Source of the DNA: Streptomyces collinus
Lineage (GTDB): Bacteria; Actinomycetota; Actinomycetes; Streptomycetales; Streptomycetaceae
DNA: 64,000 bases
Reading direction: 5' to 3'
Assembly: GCF_031348265.1 (NCBI RefSeq)
Contig: NZ_CP133771.1
Span: forward strand, 4,092,001-4,156,000
Below, piece by piece: positions 1 to 7,041 of this stretch. The position numbers and the translations under genes are program-made. The notes under the pieces are model-generated. The model worked only from the letters and a program-made list of their open reading frames with translations, did not search any database and was not told the DNA's origin. Positions within the stretch are counted from its first letter, which is position 1. Each line of letters opens with the position of its first letter.

Positions 1-180
1 GTGGTCGAAGGCTCCGAGGTAGCGGCCCTCGACGAACTTCCCGCGCCGGCCCTCGATCTCCTCCTCGGTGAGCGTGGGCACCCGCAGGAAGCCGGTGTTC
101 ACGGCACGCAGCCAGTCGGTGAACTCGGACGCGGTGATCGGGCGTACGTCGATGTCGTCGGCGCGGGACGCGGAGGTCAT
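1..180 (-). CDS. Eis-like GNAT N-acetyltransferase, N-terminal part (cut by window edge)
   Basis: Only the first 60 codons lie in the window; the gene runs off its left edge. The ATG is at 178-180 on the minus strand and the protein begins MTSASRADDIDVRPITASEF. The order RPI..F..W, then a Glu-rich turn, R..FVEGR and GAFD matches the N-terminus of the Eis family (enhanced intracellular survival, GNAT fold with a sterol-carrier-like C-terminus), which acetylates amine substrates with acetyl-CoA. The catalytic core is outside the window, so the substrate cannot be judged. It lies downstream of rsiG in the same orientation. Confidence 0.65.
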   Translation of the reverse strand, partial: MTSASRADDIDVRPITASEFTDWLRAVNTGFLRVPTLTEEEIEGRRGKFVEGRYLGAFDH

Positions 181-260
181 GAACTCACGCTAGGCGGAGG
201 GCCGGTCGGTGTCGCGTGAATAACCGACCGCCGGCCCTCCCCCGGGCCCCCCGGGACGGC

Positions 261-893
261 TCACACCAGCAGGTCGTCGACCTGCGCCTCCCCCTCGCGG
301 TACCGGCGCGCGATCTCCGCGCTGCACTCGTCGGCCGTGTGCTGGAGCCGCCGGCGGCGGCGGGAGACCTGCTGCTCGTGGCGTTCGAGCCGGCCCATCG
401 CCGTGTTCAGCTCCTGGACGGTGCGTGCCTCCAGGTCGGACAGCTCGACCTCGGCGAGCATCTCCGCGGCCAGCCGCTGGTACTCCTCGCCCTGCGGGGT
501 GCCCAGGGTCAGGTGGCGGGCCGAGGAGCGGTGCCGGGGCGGGCCGTCCCGCAGGATCTCCGCCAGCCGCTCCACCACCGAGCCCTCGCCGGGCACGGCC
601 ACGGAGGCCACGCCCGCGGGAGTACGCCGGGCGACCTCCGCGCGCAGGATGTCGATCCGCCCCTGGAGCAGCCGCCGCAGATAGCTGAGGTCGGCCTCGT
701 CGCGCTGGGCCTCGCGGCGCAGCGTGCGCAGGTCGGGCAGGCTCAGCGCGGGCAGTTCGGGTTCGGAGGCGTCCGAGGGCAGCCGCGGGCTGTCCGTGCG
801 CTGTGTGGGCGGCCGGTGGTACTCCGACGCGCCGATCCCCGTGTACGTCGACCGGAAAGCCGCCAGCTGCTGTCCGGTGCTTGATGTGCTCAT
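261..893 (-). CDS. rsiG: RsiG, c-di-GMP-dependent anti-sigma factor of WhiG
   Basis: A 210-aa Arg/Glu-rich, mostly helical protein that carries the RsiG signature E(X)3S(X)2R(X)3Q(X)3D twice. The first copy is E66-S70-R73-Q77-D81 and the second is E173-S177-R180-Q184-D188. In Streptomyces these two copies sit on the two helices of an antiparallel coiled coil that binds a c-di-GMP dimer and so holds the sporulation sigma factor WhiG inactive. Both motifs are intact, so the protein should bind the dinucleotide. The start is the ATG giving MSTSSTGQQL; longer reading upstream is not coding-like. The first 50 residues look disordered. The gene is divergent from dtd across about 210 bp that must hold both promoters. 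Confidence 0.88.
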   Translation of the reverse strand: MSTSSTGQQLAAFRSTYTGIGASEYHRPPTQRTDSPRLPSDASEPELPALSLPDLRTLRREAQRDEADLSYLRRLLQGRIDILRAEVARRTPAGVASVAVPGEGSVVERLAEILRDGPPRHRSSARHLTLGTPQGEEYQRLAAEMLAEVELSDLEARTVQELNTAMGRLERHEQQVSRRRRRLQHTADECSAEIARRYREGEAQVDDLLV

Positions 894-1104
894 GTGCCTC
901 AACCGTCCCCTCGACCGGTGTGTGCAAGCATCGTGCCACCCCAAGTGGCCGCTATGGCAACGAGTGCCCCCGATAGACCCCAGATGGGCGGTATAGCAGC
1001 AAAATACGTCCGTGCAGGGGCTGTTGGCGTCCGCGCAAACCACCCTTTCGGGCCATGCGCCGACCGCCCGCGGCACCGATGTCACCGCCCTGCATGATGG
1101 ACGT

Positions 1105-1530
1105 ATGCGAGCTGTGGTGCAGAGGGTGGACGGCGCGAGCGTCGTCGTGGACGGCGAGACCGTGGGGGCGATCGAGGGCGAGGGGCTGTGCGTCCTCGTC
1201 GGTGTCACCCACGAGGACACCAAGGAGAAGGCGGCCCAGCTGGCCCGCAAGCTCTGGTCGATCCGCATGCTGCACGACGAGAAGTCGTGCAGCGACGTCG
1301 ACGCCCCGCTCCTGGTGATCAGCCAGTTCACCCTCTACGGCGACGCCCGCAAGGGCCGCCGCCCCACCTGGAACGCGGCCGCCCCCGGCGACGTCGCCGA
1401 GCCGCTGGTCGACGAGGTGGTCGCCCGGCTGCGATCGCTGGGCGCGACGGTGGCCACGGGCCGTTTCGGGGCGGCGATGAGGGTATCGCTGACGAACGAC
1501 GGCCCCTTCACCGTGCAGATCGACATCTGA
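1105..1530 (+). CDS. dtd: D-aminoacyl-tRNA deacylase (DTD)
   Basis: A 141-aa protein of normal DTD length beginning MRAVVQRVDGASV. It contains the family active-site segment SQFTLYGD near residue 75 and the C-terminal TNDGPFT segment (residues about 131-137). Together these form the chirality-selecting pocket across the DTD dimer. The enzyme hydrolyses D-amino acids, and also Gly from tRNA(Ala), wrongly attached to tRNA, in the cytoplasm. The start at 1105 is preferred because the longer in-frame reading from 1012 adds sequence unlike the family. It is convergent with the YgfZ-like gene, whose stop lies 20 bp beyond. Confidence 0.92.
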   Translation: MRAVVQRVDGASVVVDGETVGAIEGEGLCVLVGVTHEDTKEKAAQLARKLWSIRMLHDEKSCSDVDAPLLVISQFTLYGDARKGRRPTWNAAAPGDVAEPLVDEVVARLRSLGATVATGRFGAAMRVSLTNDGPFTVQIDI

Positions 1531-1549
1531 CCCGAAAGATCTACAAGTC

Positions 1550-2515
1550 CTACGGCTCGACGACGACTTCCTGGGCCGCGGCGGTGTCCCCGGCCAGCAG
1601 CGGGGCGTCCACCGCCACATTGCGCTTCACCAGGGCGAGGGCGACCGGCCCGAGCTCGTGGTGGCGCGCGGAGGTCGTGATGAAGCCGATCTTCCGGCCG
1701 TCGGGCCCGTCGTCCGCGAGCCGGAGCTCCGTCCCGGCCACGGGCAGGTGCACCTCGCTGCCGTCGAGGTGGAGGAAGACCAGCCGGCGCGGCGGCTTGC
1801 CCAGGTTCTGCACCCGGGCGACCGTCTCCTGCCCCCGGTAGCAGCCCTTCTGCAGGTGCACCGCCGAGCCGATCCAGCCCAGCTCGTGCGGGATGGTGCG
1901 GTGGTCGGTCTCGAAGCCGAGCCGGGGCCTGTGCTGCTCCACGCGCAGCGCCTCGTAGGCGAGGATCCCGGCGGGCGGCCCGGCCTGCGCGGCGTAGGCC
2001 TCCAGCTCCGCGCGCGGCAGGAACAGGTCCCGTCCGTGCGGCGTCTCCCGTACGACGGCGCCGTCGGGGACCTCGGCGATGGACCCGGCCGGGAGGTGCA
2101 CGACCGCGGTGTCCGCCGTGCGGTCGGCGACCTCGACCTTGTAGAAGAACTTCATCGACTCCAGGTAGGCGATCAGCGCCTCCTGGGTGCCCGGCTCGAC
2201 GTGGGCCCAGACCGTCCCGCCGTCGTCGACGAGGTACAGCGCGTGCTCGATGTGGCCGTTCGCGGAGAGGATCAGGGCCTCGGTGGCCCGGCCCGCCGGG
2301 AGGTCGCTGACGTGCTGGGTGAGCAGCAGGTGCAGCCAGGCGAGCCGGTCCTCGCCGGTGACGGCGACGACCCCTCGGTGTGAGAGGTCCACGAATCCGG
2401 TGCCGTCGGCGAGGGCACGCTGCTCACGGAACAGGTCGCCGTAGTGGGCGGCGACGCCTTCGTCCACGCCCTCGGCGGGGACGGCGCCGGGCAGGGTCAG
2501 CAGGGGGCTCTTCAT
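1550..2515 (-). CDS. ygfZ: YgfZ/CAF17-type folate-binding protein (GcvT-like)
   Basis: A 321-aa protein with the aminomethyltransferase (GcvT) fold and the diagnostic motif KGCYRGQE at residues 223-230, whose Cys defines the YgfZ/COG0354 family. Family members bind tetrahydrofolate and help repair or assemble certain Fe-S enzymes such as MiaB-type radical SAM proteins. The N-terminal half (GVVAVTGEDRLAWLH) matches the folate-binding domain. It starts 10 bp after the stop of nur on the same strand, so the two are probably co-transcribed. The ygfZ symbol is used by family analogy. Confidence 0.85.
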   Translation of the reverse strand: MKSPLLTLPGAVPAEGVDEGVAAHYGDLFREQRALADGTGFVDLSHRGVVAVTGEDRLAWLHLLLTQHVSDLPAGRATEALILSANGHIEHALYLVDDGGTVWAHVEPGTQEALIAYLESMKFFYKVEVADRTADTAVVHLPAGSIAEVPDGAVVRETPHGRDLFLPRAELEAYAAQAGPPAGILAYEALRVEQHRPRLGFETDHRTIPHELGWIGSAVHLQKGCYRGQETVARVQNLGKPPRRLVFLHLDGSEVHLPVAGTELRLADDGPDGRKIGFITTSARHHELGPVALALVKRNVAVDAPLLAGDTAAAQEVVVEP

Positions 2516-2525
2516 ATCCGTAAGC

Positions 2526-2963
2526 CTACGACTCGGTATTTGAAGCCTTGAGCGTGCAGTCCTCGCACCGGCCGAAGATCGCGAAGTGCTTCAGGTCGGT
2601 ATCGAAGCCGAAGGTCTCCCGCAGCTTGGCCGTGAACTCGGCGGCCACGGAGACATCCGCCTCGATCACGTTCTGGCAGTCACGGCAGACCAGGTGGATG
2701 TGGTGGTGCCGGTCCGCGAGGTGGTAGGTCGGCGCCCCGTGCCCCAGATGCGCGTGACTGACCAGACCGAGCTCCTCCAGGAGCTCCAGCGTCCGGTACA
2801 CCGTCGAAATGTTGACCCCCGACGCCGTCTTCCTCACTTCCACGAGGATGTCGTCGGGGGTCGCGTGCTCAAGTGTGTCCACGGCTTCGAGCACGAGTTG
2901 CCGCTGCGGGGTCAGCCGGTAGCCGCGCTGCCGCAGATCGCTCTTCCAGTCGGTGCTCACCAC
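2526..2963 (-). CDS. nur: Nur, nickel-responsive Fur-family repressor
   Basis: A 145-aa Fur-family metalloregulator that matches, from memory, S. coelicolor Nur almost residue for residue at its N-terminus (MVSTDWKSDLRQRGYRLTPQ). The nickel ligands known for Nur are all present: His33, His86, His88 and His90 of the M site, and His70, His72 and His126 of the Ni site. The CxxC pairs at 93/96 and 133/136 are also kept. Residues 1-80 form the winged helix (NISTVYRTLELLEELGLV) and the rest is the dimerisation domain. With Ni, Nur represses nickel uptake and the Fe-SOD gene sodF, so allowing the Ni-SOD switch. No Nur box was sought here. Confidence 0.88.
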   Translation of the reverse strand: MVSTDWKSDLRQRGYRLTPQRQLVLEAVDTLEHATPDDILVEVRKTASGVNISTVYRTLELLEELGLVSHAHLGHGAPTYHLADRHHHIHLVCRDCQNVIEADVSVAAEFTAKLRETFGFDTDLKHFAIFGRCEDCTLKASNTES

Positions 2964-2993
2964 GGCGTCCAGTCTAGGCCCGAGTGGGCCGGG

Positions 2994-3647
2994 TCACGGC
3001 TCGGCCGGGAGAACGCCGTTCATCAGGGCGTCGGCGAGCTCGCTGCGGTATTCGCGGGTCGCGCGGGCGATCTCGGTGTGTGCCTGGATCTTGTCGTCCA
3101 GGGCGGCGAGCGTGGCGCCGATCGCCGCCTGCTCGGCGTCCGGTGGCAGGAGGACGGGCAGCTCGCTCAGAGTGCGGATGCTCAGCGACGGGACGACCGC
3201 GACCACCACTCCCTGGGCCCTGATCCAGTCCTGCGCGGCCGTCGCGCTGAGGTAGGCGACGAGGTACGCGGCCGTGACCGGTCCCGCCTCGGGCAGCCTG
3301 AGCCGTACCAGGTTGGGGTGGAACAGCCAGCCCGTGTGCTCCGCCGTGACCAGGGCGCAGCGGCCGACGGTACCGGTCCGCGTGAGGAGGATGTCGCCCT
3401 CGGCCAACTCGTATTTCGTCAGCGACCGCGCCCGCTCCCAAGGGACGGCGGGGACGGACGCGGCCTCCTCGGTGACGATGCGCCGGCCGCGCAGGTCACG
3501 GGGGAGCACCAGAGGGGTTCCGCCGCTCACCCTGGCACGGCTCTTGTCCTCGGCGCGCTGGGCCGGCCCGGCCTGGATGGACCCGCACAGCTCCCGCAGA
3601 GGACGGCGCGACCAGCCGGTCGGCAGCGCGGGTTCGTCGCTCGTCAT
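2994..3647 (-). CDS. HsdS-like type I specificity subunit, half size (single TRD)
   Basis: A 217-aa protein, about half of a normal type I S subunit. It has one target-recognition domain (opening LPTGWSRRPLRELC, then LTKYELAEGDILLTRTGTVGRCAL and LPVLLPPDAEQAAIG) and one C-terminal spacer helix (ALDDKIQAHTEIARATREY). Half-S proteins work as homodimers that recognise a palindromic split site. Its ATG overlaps the methylase stop (TGATG), so translation is coupled. No hsdR follows: downstream on this strand comes nur. The S subunit therefore serves a modification-only complex or the neighbouring HEPN protein. It is the last gene of the abi-hsdM-hsdS operon. Confidence 0.85.
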   Translation of the reverse strand: MTSDEPALPTGWSRRPLRELCGSIQAGPAQRAEDKSRARVSGGTPLVLPRDLRGRRIVTEEAASVPAVPWERARSLTKYELAEGDILLTRTGTVGRCALVTAEHTGWLFHPNLVRLRLPEAGPVTAAYLVAYLSATAAQDWIRAQGVVVAVVPSLSIRTLSELPVLLPPDAEQAAIGATLAALDDKIQAHTEIARATREYRSELADALMNGVLPAEP

Positions 3648-5263
3648 CACAGTCCGTAGCTCCCGAGTCGTCGGGCCACTTCGGCATCGGCTGCTTCCGC
3701 CCGCGCGTGCAGGGAGGTGATCTCCTCCGCCAGCCTCGCAAGCCGGTCCCTGATCTCGGCGGCGCCGGCTGCCGCTGCCGCCGAGGCCTGGGCGGACGCC
3801 CGGACGTACCGCGCGGGATACAGGCTGTGGCGCTGATCTGTGATGTCCCGCACGGGCACGGCCCGGCTCAAGCCGGGGGTGCCCGAGAAGGGCCGTCCGG
3901 TCGCCCCCGCCGTATGCCAGGACACGTACTCCCCCACCAGCTGCGCGATATCTTCGTCCGCCAGCGCCCGCTGGGTCCGGGTGAGCTGGTGTCCGAGGTG
4001 CTCCCCTGCCACGAACAGGACTTCGGGCTCCGCCGCCTGCCGTGTGCCGGGAGCACGCAGGAACCAGACCTGCGTCTTGACGGCGGTGAGCGCGAAAAGC
4101 CCGGCGGGAAGGGCGATCACGCACTCGACGGCCCCCGCTTCGACCAGCCCCGCCCGAACCGTCTCGGCAGCTCCGGCGTTGAAGGAGGCCCCGGCCGGCA
4201 GCAGTACGGCGGCCCGTCCCTCCGGAGAGAGCCGCGAGACGATGTACTGCAGCCAGTCGAACTCGGTCCGGCGGGCGGTGCCGTAGACCCAGTACGCAGG
4301 CGGTGCCATGTCCTCCAGGCGCCGGCCGAAAGGCGGGTTGGTCAGCATGACGTCGAAGGCGCCGGGAGGGTCAGCGAAAGGATCGAACGCGGGGGTGAAG
4401 TGTCCTTCGCCGAGCCGCACCGCCCGACCGTGGTGGACCCGCAGGTTCATCTCCGCCACTTGCCGTTCCCGAGCCTCGGGCACCCGGCCGTCGACCTGGG
4501 GCGGTGCGCTGTCACCACGCTCGGCAACAGCGTCGAGATAGGCGACGAGCAGTTCCCCTGTACGGCTGTACGGGTCGTGCACACTCACCGCCCCGGGCCG
4601 TACGGCGGCCAGTGCCCCGGCCATGACCCTGCTCACCGAGGACGGAGTGAAGAACGCACCGCCCTCGCGCGCGTGCGCGGCACGCCAGAGCACCAGGACG
4701 TGGTCGAACGCCGCTCGGCTCTCCTGCGCGGAACCCGCGCTCGTACCGTCGAGCACCCCGGCGAGCTCGGCCAGCAGTCGGCGCGGAACTGTCTTCTCGG
4801 GTGGATCGAAGTCACGCACCATCCCGCGGAAGTCCTCCACGGCCTTGGCCAGGCCGCCGTCGGGTCCCACGATCTGGTTCAGGACGAGGTAGAGCAGCCA
4901 AAGGAGATAGCGGTCCAGGGACATGGGGCCCCGCAGCCGGTCCGCCTCCGGTCCCGCGAGCCGCTCGACGGCCCGGAGAAGCCCGCCGGCCGTGCCTCCG
5001 GTCAGCCCCGCACGGAACCGGTCGCCGTACGTCGTGCCAGCCGGCTCATCCGGACGCCGGGCGTTCGCGGGAACGGCCCGCGCGGAGAGCCAGGCCAGCA
5101 CCTCGCCGGCGCGAAACCGCTCGGCCTCGACGCCGGGGTCCACGGGCGACGGGAAGTCCGGGTGCCGACGCTCCCAGTTGGTGACGGCCGGACGCTTCAC
5201 CTGCGCGAGGCGCGCGATGTCCGGCCGGGAGACCAGCACACCGGCGAATTCGGAATCGCTCAC
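3647..5263 (-). CDS. N6-adenine DNA methylase (HsdM-like) with N-terminal HTH
   Basis: A 538-aa class I SAM-dependent DNA methyltransferase. Residues 10-60 (RPDIARLAQVKRPAVTNWER and then a Phe-Pro-Ser-Pro turn) read as a helix-turn-helix, which ordinary HsdM lacks. Residues 90-200 are the helical HsdM N-domain. The SAM motif is DPYSRTGELL at 230-239, and catalytic motif IV NPPF is at 309-312, typical of N6-adenine methylation. The C-terminus is a coiled coil (EIRDRLARLAEEI). The GTG start at 5263 is supported by a GAGGAGG ribosome site that overlaps the stop of the upstream HEPN gene, so the two are tightly coupled. It modifies DNA together with the half-HsdS that follows; no HsdR is present. 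Confidence 0.85.
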   Translation of the reverse strand: MSDSEFAGVLVSRPDIARLAQVKRPAVTNWERRHPDFPSPVDPGVEAERFRAGEVLAWLSARAVPANARRPDEPAGTTYGDRFRAGLTGGTAGGLLRAVERLAGPEADRLRGPMSLDRYLLWLLYLVLNQIVGPDGGLAKAVEDFRGMVRDFDPPEKTVPRRLLAELAGVLDGTSAGSAQESRAAFDHVLVLWRAAHAREGGAFFTPSSVSRVMAGALAAVRPGAVSVHDPYSRTGELLVAYLDAVAERGDSAPPQVDGRVPEARERQVAEMNLRVHHGRAVRLGEGHFTPAFDPFADPPGAFDVMLTNPPFGRRLEDMAPPAYWVYGTARRTEFDWLQYIVSRLSPEGRAAVLLPAGASFNAGAAETVRAGLVEAGAVECVIALPAGLFALTAVKTQVWFLRAPGTRQAAEPEVLFVAGEHLGHQLTRTQRALADEDIAQLVGEYVSWHTAGATGRPFSGTPGLSRAVPVRDITDQRHSLYPARYVRASAQASAAAAAGAAEIRDRLARLAEEITSLHARAEAADAEVARRLGSYGL

Positions 5264-5276
5264 AGCGTCTGCCTCC

Positions 5277-5945
5277 TCAGAACCGCGGCGGTCTGGCACC
5301 GCGCAGGACATCTGCCCGGTCGGCGAGCACCACCGGGAACCGGTCCATGGCCTGTGCCTCCACGGCCAGCTCAGGGCTGAGGTAGCCGAGCACGCGGTAG
5401 ATCTTTGCATGGTCGGCGGCGAGGTGCCGGTGGAAGACCGGCTCGTGGTGCATGATCCGGTTACGGAACCGGACCAGCGAGAGCAAGGCGTCATGCAGAT
5501 CGGCTCGGCGTCCCCTGTAGTGGGGGAACGCCTTGTGTGTGGCAGGCACCCAGAAACCTCGGTCGTAACCCCGCGCGCCACTGACGAGAGAGATCCAGAA
5601 GCCGAAGGAGAGTTCGGCGACGATGCTGTCCTCCGACGCTGGAGCGACCGCGTTGCGCTCACACTTTTCCCGCGCCCCGTCGACGAGCCGGAGGCCGTTG
5701 CGGCTCAGGGGTGCGCACGACCACCAGTCCGGTCGTCGGTGAAACCGCGTGAGTTCGTCGTGCAGGGCGTTACGGAGGGTGACTTCGAGACAGTGCAGTG
5801 GGCCGTACAGCGTGGCCGACACGGCGACGTTCCACCAGTACAGGCGCATCGCCACCGTTGTGTCACCGCCCGCCGCGGTCAGGTACGAAGCCATACGTGG
5901 CTTTGAAAAGGCCTTCAACAGCCACTCCGGCAGGTGGTCGTCCAC
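5277..5945 (-). CDS. AbiF/AbiD-type HEPN RNase-like toxin (Abi_2 family)
   Basis: A 222-aa protein of the Abi-like (Abi_2, PF07751) family. The conserved HEPN motif R(X)4H is R161-N-R-I-M-H166 inside RFRNRIMHHEPVF, the usual RNase active site. The second family block VTLRNALHDEL lies at 55-65, and SFGFWISLVSG at 113-123 is also typical. Members cause abortive infection, and the AbiF branch acts as the toxin of an RNA-antitoxin (type III-like) pair. The GTG at 5945 has a GAGGGGGAA ribosome site just upstream. A structured RNA (about 5990-6124) fills the leader, as in abiF loci. It ends 13 bp before the methylase gene and is the first gene of the operon. Toxicity and RNA dependence are inferred. 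Confidence 0.85.
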   Translation of the reverse strand: MDDHLPEWLLKAFSKPRMASYLTAAGGDTTVAMRLYWWNVAVSATLYGPLHCLEVTLRNALHDELTRFHRRPDWWSCAPLSRNGLRLVDGAREKCERNAVAPASEDSIVAELSFGFWISLVSGARGYDRGFWVPATHKAFPHYRGRRADLHDALLSLVRFRNRIMHHEPVFHRHLAADHAKIYRVLGYLSPELAVEAQAMDRFPVVLADRADVLRGARPPRF

Positions 5946-5989
5946 CGTTTCCCCCTCACTCGATGGCAGACGCACGCACCAACGGCTGC

Positions 5990-6124
5990 GTTTGTGGTAG
6001 CCTGCTGGACGTATGTCCTGGGTCCGCCTCTGCTCTGCATGCCGCCCGGGACACGGCTTCGGAGACCCCGGCCGCAGGCATGTTGCGGCCGGGGTTTCCT
6101 GCATCCACAGCTCCCCGCGAAGAC
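5990..6124 (-). ncRNA. Predicted structured leader RNA, abiF-motif-like (candidate RNA antitoxin)
   Basis: Read on the minus strand, this stretch forms a perfect 11-bp hairpin (6084-6094 with 6066-6076, CCCCGGCCGCA/TGCGGCCGGGG). Its 7-nt loop (6077-6083) is complementary over 6 bp (CATGCC/GGCATG) to 6038-6043 farther downstream, so a pseudoknot is possible. A small hairpin GGAC-ATAC-GTCC follows at 6007-6018. A candidate promoter lies directly upstream and the HEPN toxin gene directly downstream. A structured RNA upstream of an Abi_2 gene is the definition of the abiF RNA motif (Weinberg et al. 2017), proposed as the antitoxin. The exact ends are guesses; no covariance test was possible. Confidence 0.6.
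6066..6094. terminator. 11-bp GC hairpin (part of the leader RNA; possible + strand terminator)
   Basis: The arms are 6066-6076 and 6084-6094 with loop GGCATGT, followed by TTT on the plus strand. It could end plus-strand transcription, but no plus-strand gene lies upstream of it. Its loop pairs with 6038-6043 when read on the minus strand, so its main role is more likely inside the leader RNA. Confidence 0.4.
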
Positions 6125-6130
6125 ATCCGC

Positions 6131-6160
6131 AGCCTAGCCACAGACGGACAGGTACCGCAA
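6131..6160 (-). promoter_or_regulatory. Candidate promoter of the leader RNA/abi operon
   Basis: On the minus strand TTGCGG (6155-6160) and TAGGCT (6131-6136) are separated by 18 nt, a fair match to HrdB-type streptomycete promoters. The predicted start is near 6124, just before the structured RNA. Confidence 0.4.
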
Positions 6161-6179
6161 GCGCATTGGCATGCTTGCG
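6156..6179. promoter_or_regulatory. Inverted repeat overlapping the -35 of the abi operon
   Basis: CGCAAGC (6156-6162) and GCTTGCG (6173-6179) form a 7-bp inverted repeat with a 10-nt centre. One arm covers the proposed -35 hexamer, so a bound protein would block transcription. The HTH of the methylase encoded in the same operon is a candidate binder (inference). Confidence 0.35.
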
Positions 6180-6204
6180 TATTTGTTAACCCCCAGGCGT
6201 GAAA

Positions 6205-6234
6205 CAGGGCCCCGCAGAATTCAGCGGGGCCCTG
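6205..6234 (-). terminator. Terminator of the nitrobindin-like gene
   Basis: Perfect 11-bp stem (6205-6215 with 6224-6234), 8-nt loop, 14 bp beyond the stop of the gene at 6248. On the minus strand it is followed by TTTC. It also separates this gene from the abi operon. Confidence 0.75.
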
Positions 6235-6247
6235 CAGAGCCGGGGGA

Positions 6248-6823
6248 CTACTTGAAGAAAGCGATCCCGTCGTCCGGCATGTCGTCGGGCAGGGCCTTGG
6301 CCCAGCGCTCGACCTCCTCCGGGGTGACGACCTTCTTGAGGTGGGCGGACATGTACGGGCGCAGCTCGACCTCGGGGGTCTGCTTCTCGCCGACCCACAT
6401 CAGATCGCTCTTGACGTAGCCGTACAGGCGCTTGCCGCCGGTGTACGGCTGGGAGGCGGCCGTGCGGGCCACCGCGTCCGTTACGAGGTCGATCTGCGGC
6501 TTCTTGTCGGCCAGCTCGCCGTACCAGATCTCGATGACGCCGTCGTCGCGGGTCATCGTCACCTCGACCTTGCGGGCGGCGTCGATCCGCCAGAAGCCGT
6601 GCTCGGACTCCAGGGGACGGACCTTGTTGCCGTCGTTGTCCAGCACCCAGCTGTGGGACCGGTACTCCAGGAAGTCCCGGCCGTCGTGGGTGAAGGAGAC
6701 CTCCTGCCCGAAGTTGCACTTCTCGGAGCCGGGGAAGTCGTGCACGCCGGCGCCCGCCCAGTTGCCGAGCAGGAAGGCGAGCGGGACGAGGTCCTTGTGG
6801 AGGTCGGACGGGATCTCGATCAT
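6248..6823 (-). CDS. Nitrobindin-like heme-binding beta-barrel protein (DUF1794/FABP)
   Basis: A 191-aa protein with the family opening LLGNWAGAGVHDFPG (residues about 18-32, the GxWxGxG box). Beta-strand-rich sequence and a C-terminal His in PYMSAHLKKV follow. In nitrobindins this His region carries the proximal heme ligand of a ten-stranded barrel that binds ferric heme and isomerises peroxynitrite. Streptomyces members are usually annotated FABP family. The start ATG gives MIEIPSDLHKDLV, with a purine-rich ribosome site (GGAAG) close by. Heme binding is inferred from family membership. Confidence 0.8.
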   Translation of the reverse strand: MIEIPSDLHKDLVPLAFLLGNWAGAGVHDFPGSEKCNFGQEVSFTHDGRDFLEYRSHSWVLDNDGNKVRPLESEHGFWRIDAARKVEVTMTRDDGVIEIWYGELADKKPQIDLVTDAVARTAASQPYTGGKRLYGYVKSDLMWVGEKQTPEVELRPYMSAHLKKVVTPEEVERWAKALPDDMPDDGIAFFK

Positions 6824-6843
6824 GGGAACTTCCTAGACGTGGG

Positions 6844-6942
6844 TCAGCGCTGGCCCTGGTACAGCTTCTTCACGGTCAGTCCGGCGAAGGCCAGGACGCC
6901 GACGGCGACCAGGACCAACAGGATTTCGAAGAAGATCTCCAC
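6844..6942 (-). CDS. Small single-pass membrane protein, 32 aa
   Basis: A short reading frame with a GTG start at 6942 preceded by AAGGAG at a normal distance. The product is one long hydrophobic stretch (FFEILLVLVAVGVLAFAGL, residues 4-22) ending in basic VKKLYQGQR, so it should cross the membrane once with a positive C-terminus inside. It lies just upstream of the nitrobindin-like gene on the same strand (20-bp gap) and opposite the DsrE gene. Function unknown; it reads as a real conserved streptomycete microprotein, not noise, because of the ribosome site and the clean hydropathy. Confidence 0.6.
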   Translation of the reverse strand: MEIFFEILLVLVAVGVLAFAGLTVKKLYQGQR

Positions 6943-7041
6943 GGGGTGCTCCTTGAGCGGGGGTGCGAATGGGTGCACAGGGCCGGGGGCCAGCTTACGC
7001 GGGCCCCTTCGGCACTTCGATTCCGGACTACTCTTCCGGCT

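Noticed and set aside
3707..5380. A 557-codon plus-strand frame over the methylase gene
   Set aside because: The minus strand carries NPPF, a SAM motif and a ribosome site. The plus frame has no domain and Arg/Gly/Pro-rich text.
6066..6097. Simple rho-independent terminator reading of the hairpin near 6080
   Set aside because: No plus-strand gene ends before it, and the loop pairs with 6038-6043 on the minus strand. A role in the toxin leader RNA explains it better, although a weak terminator role is not excluded.
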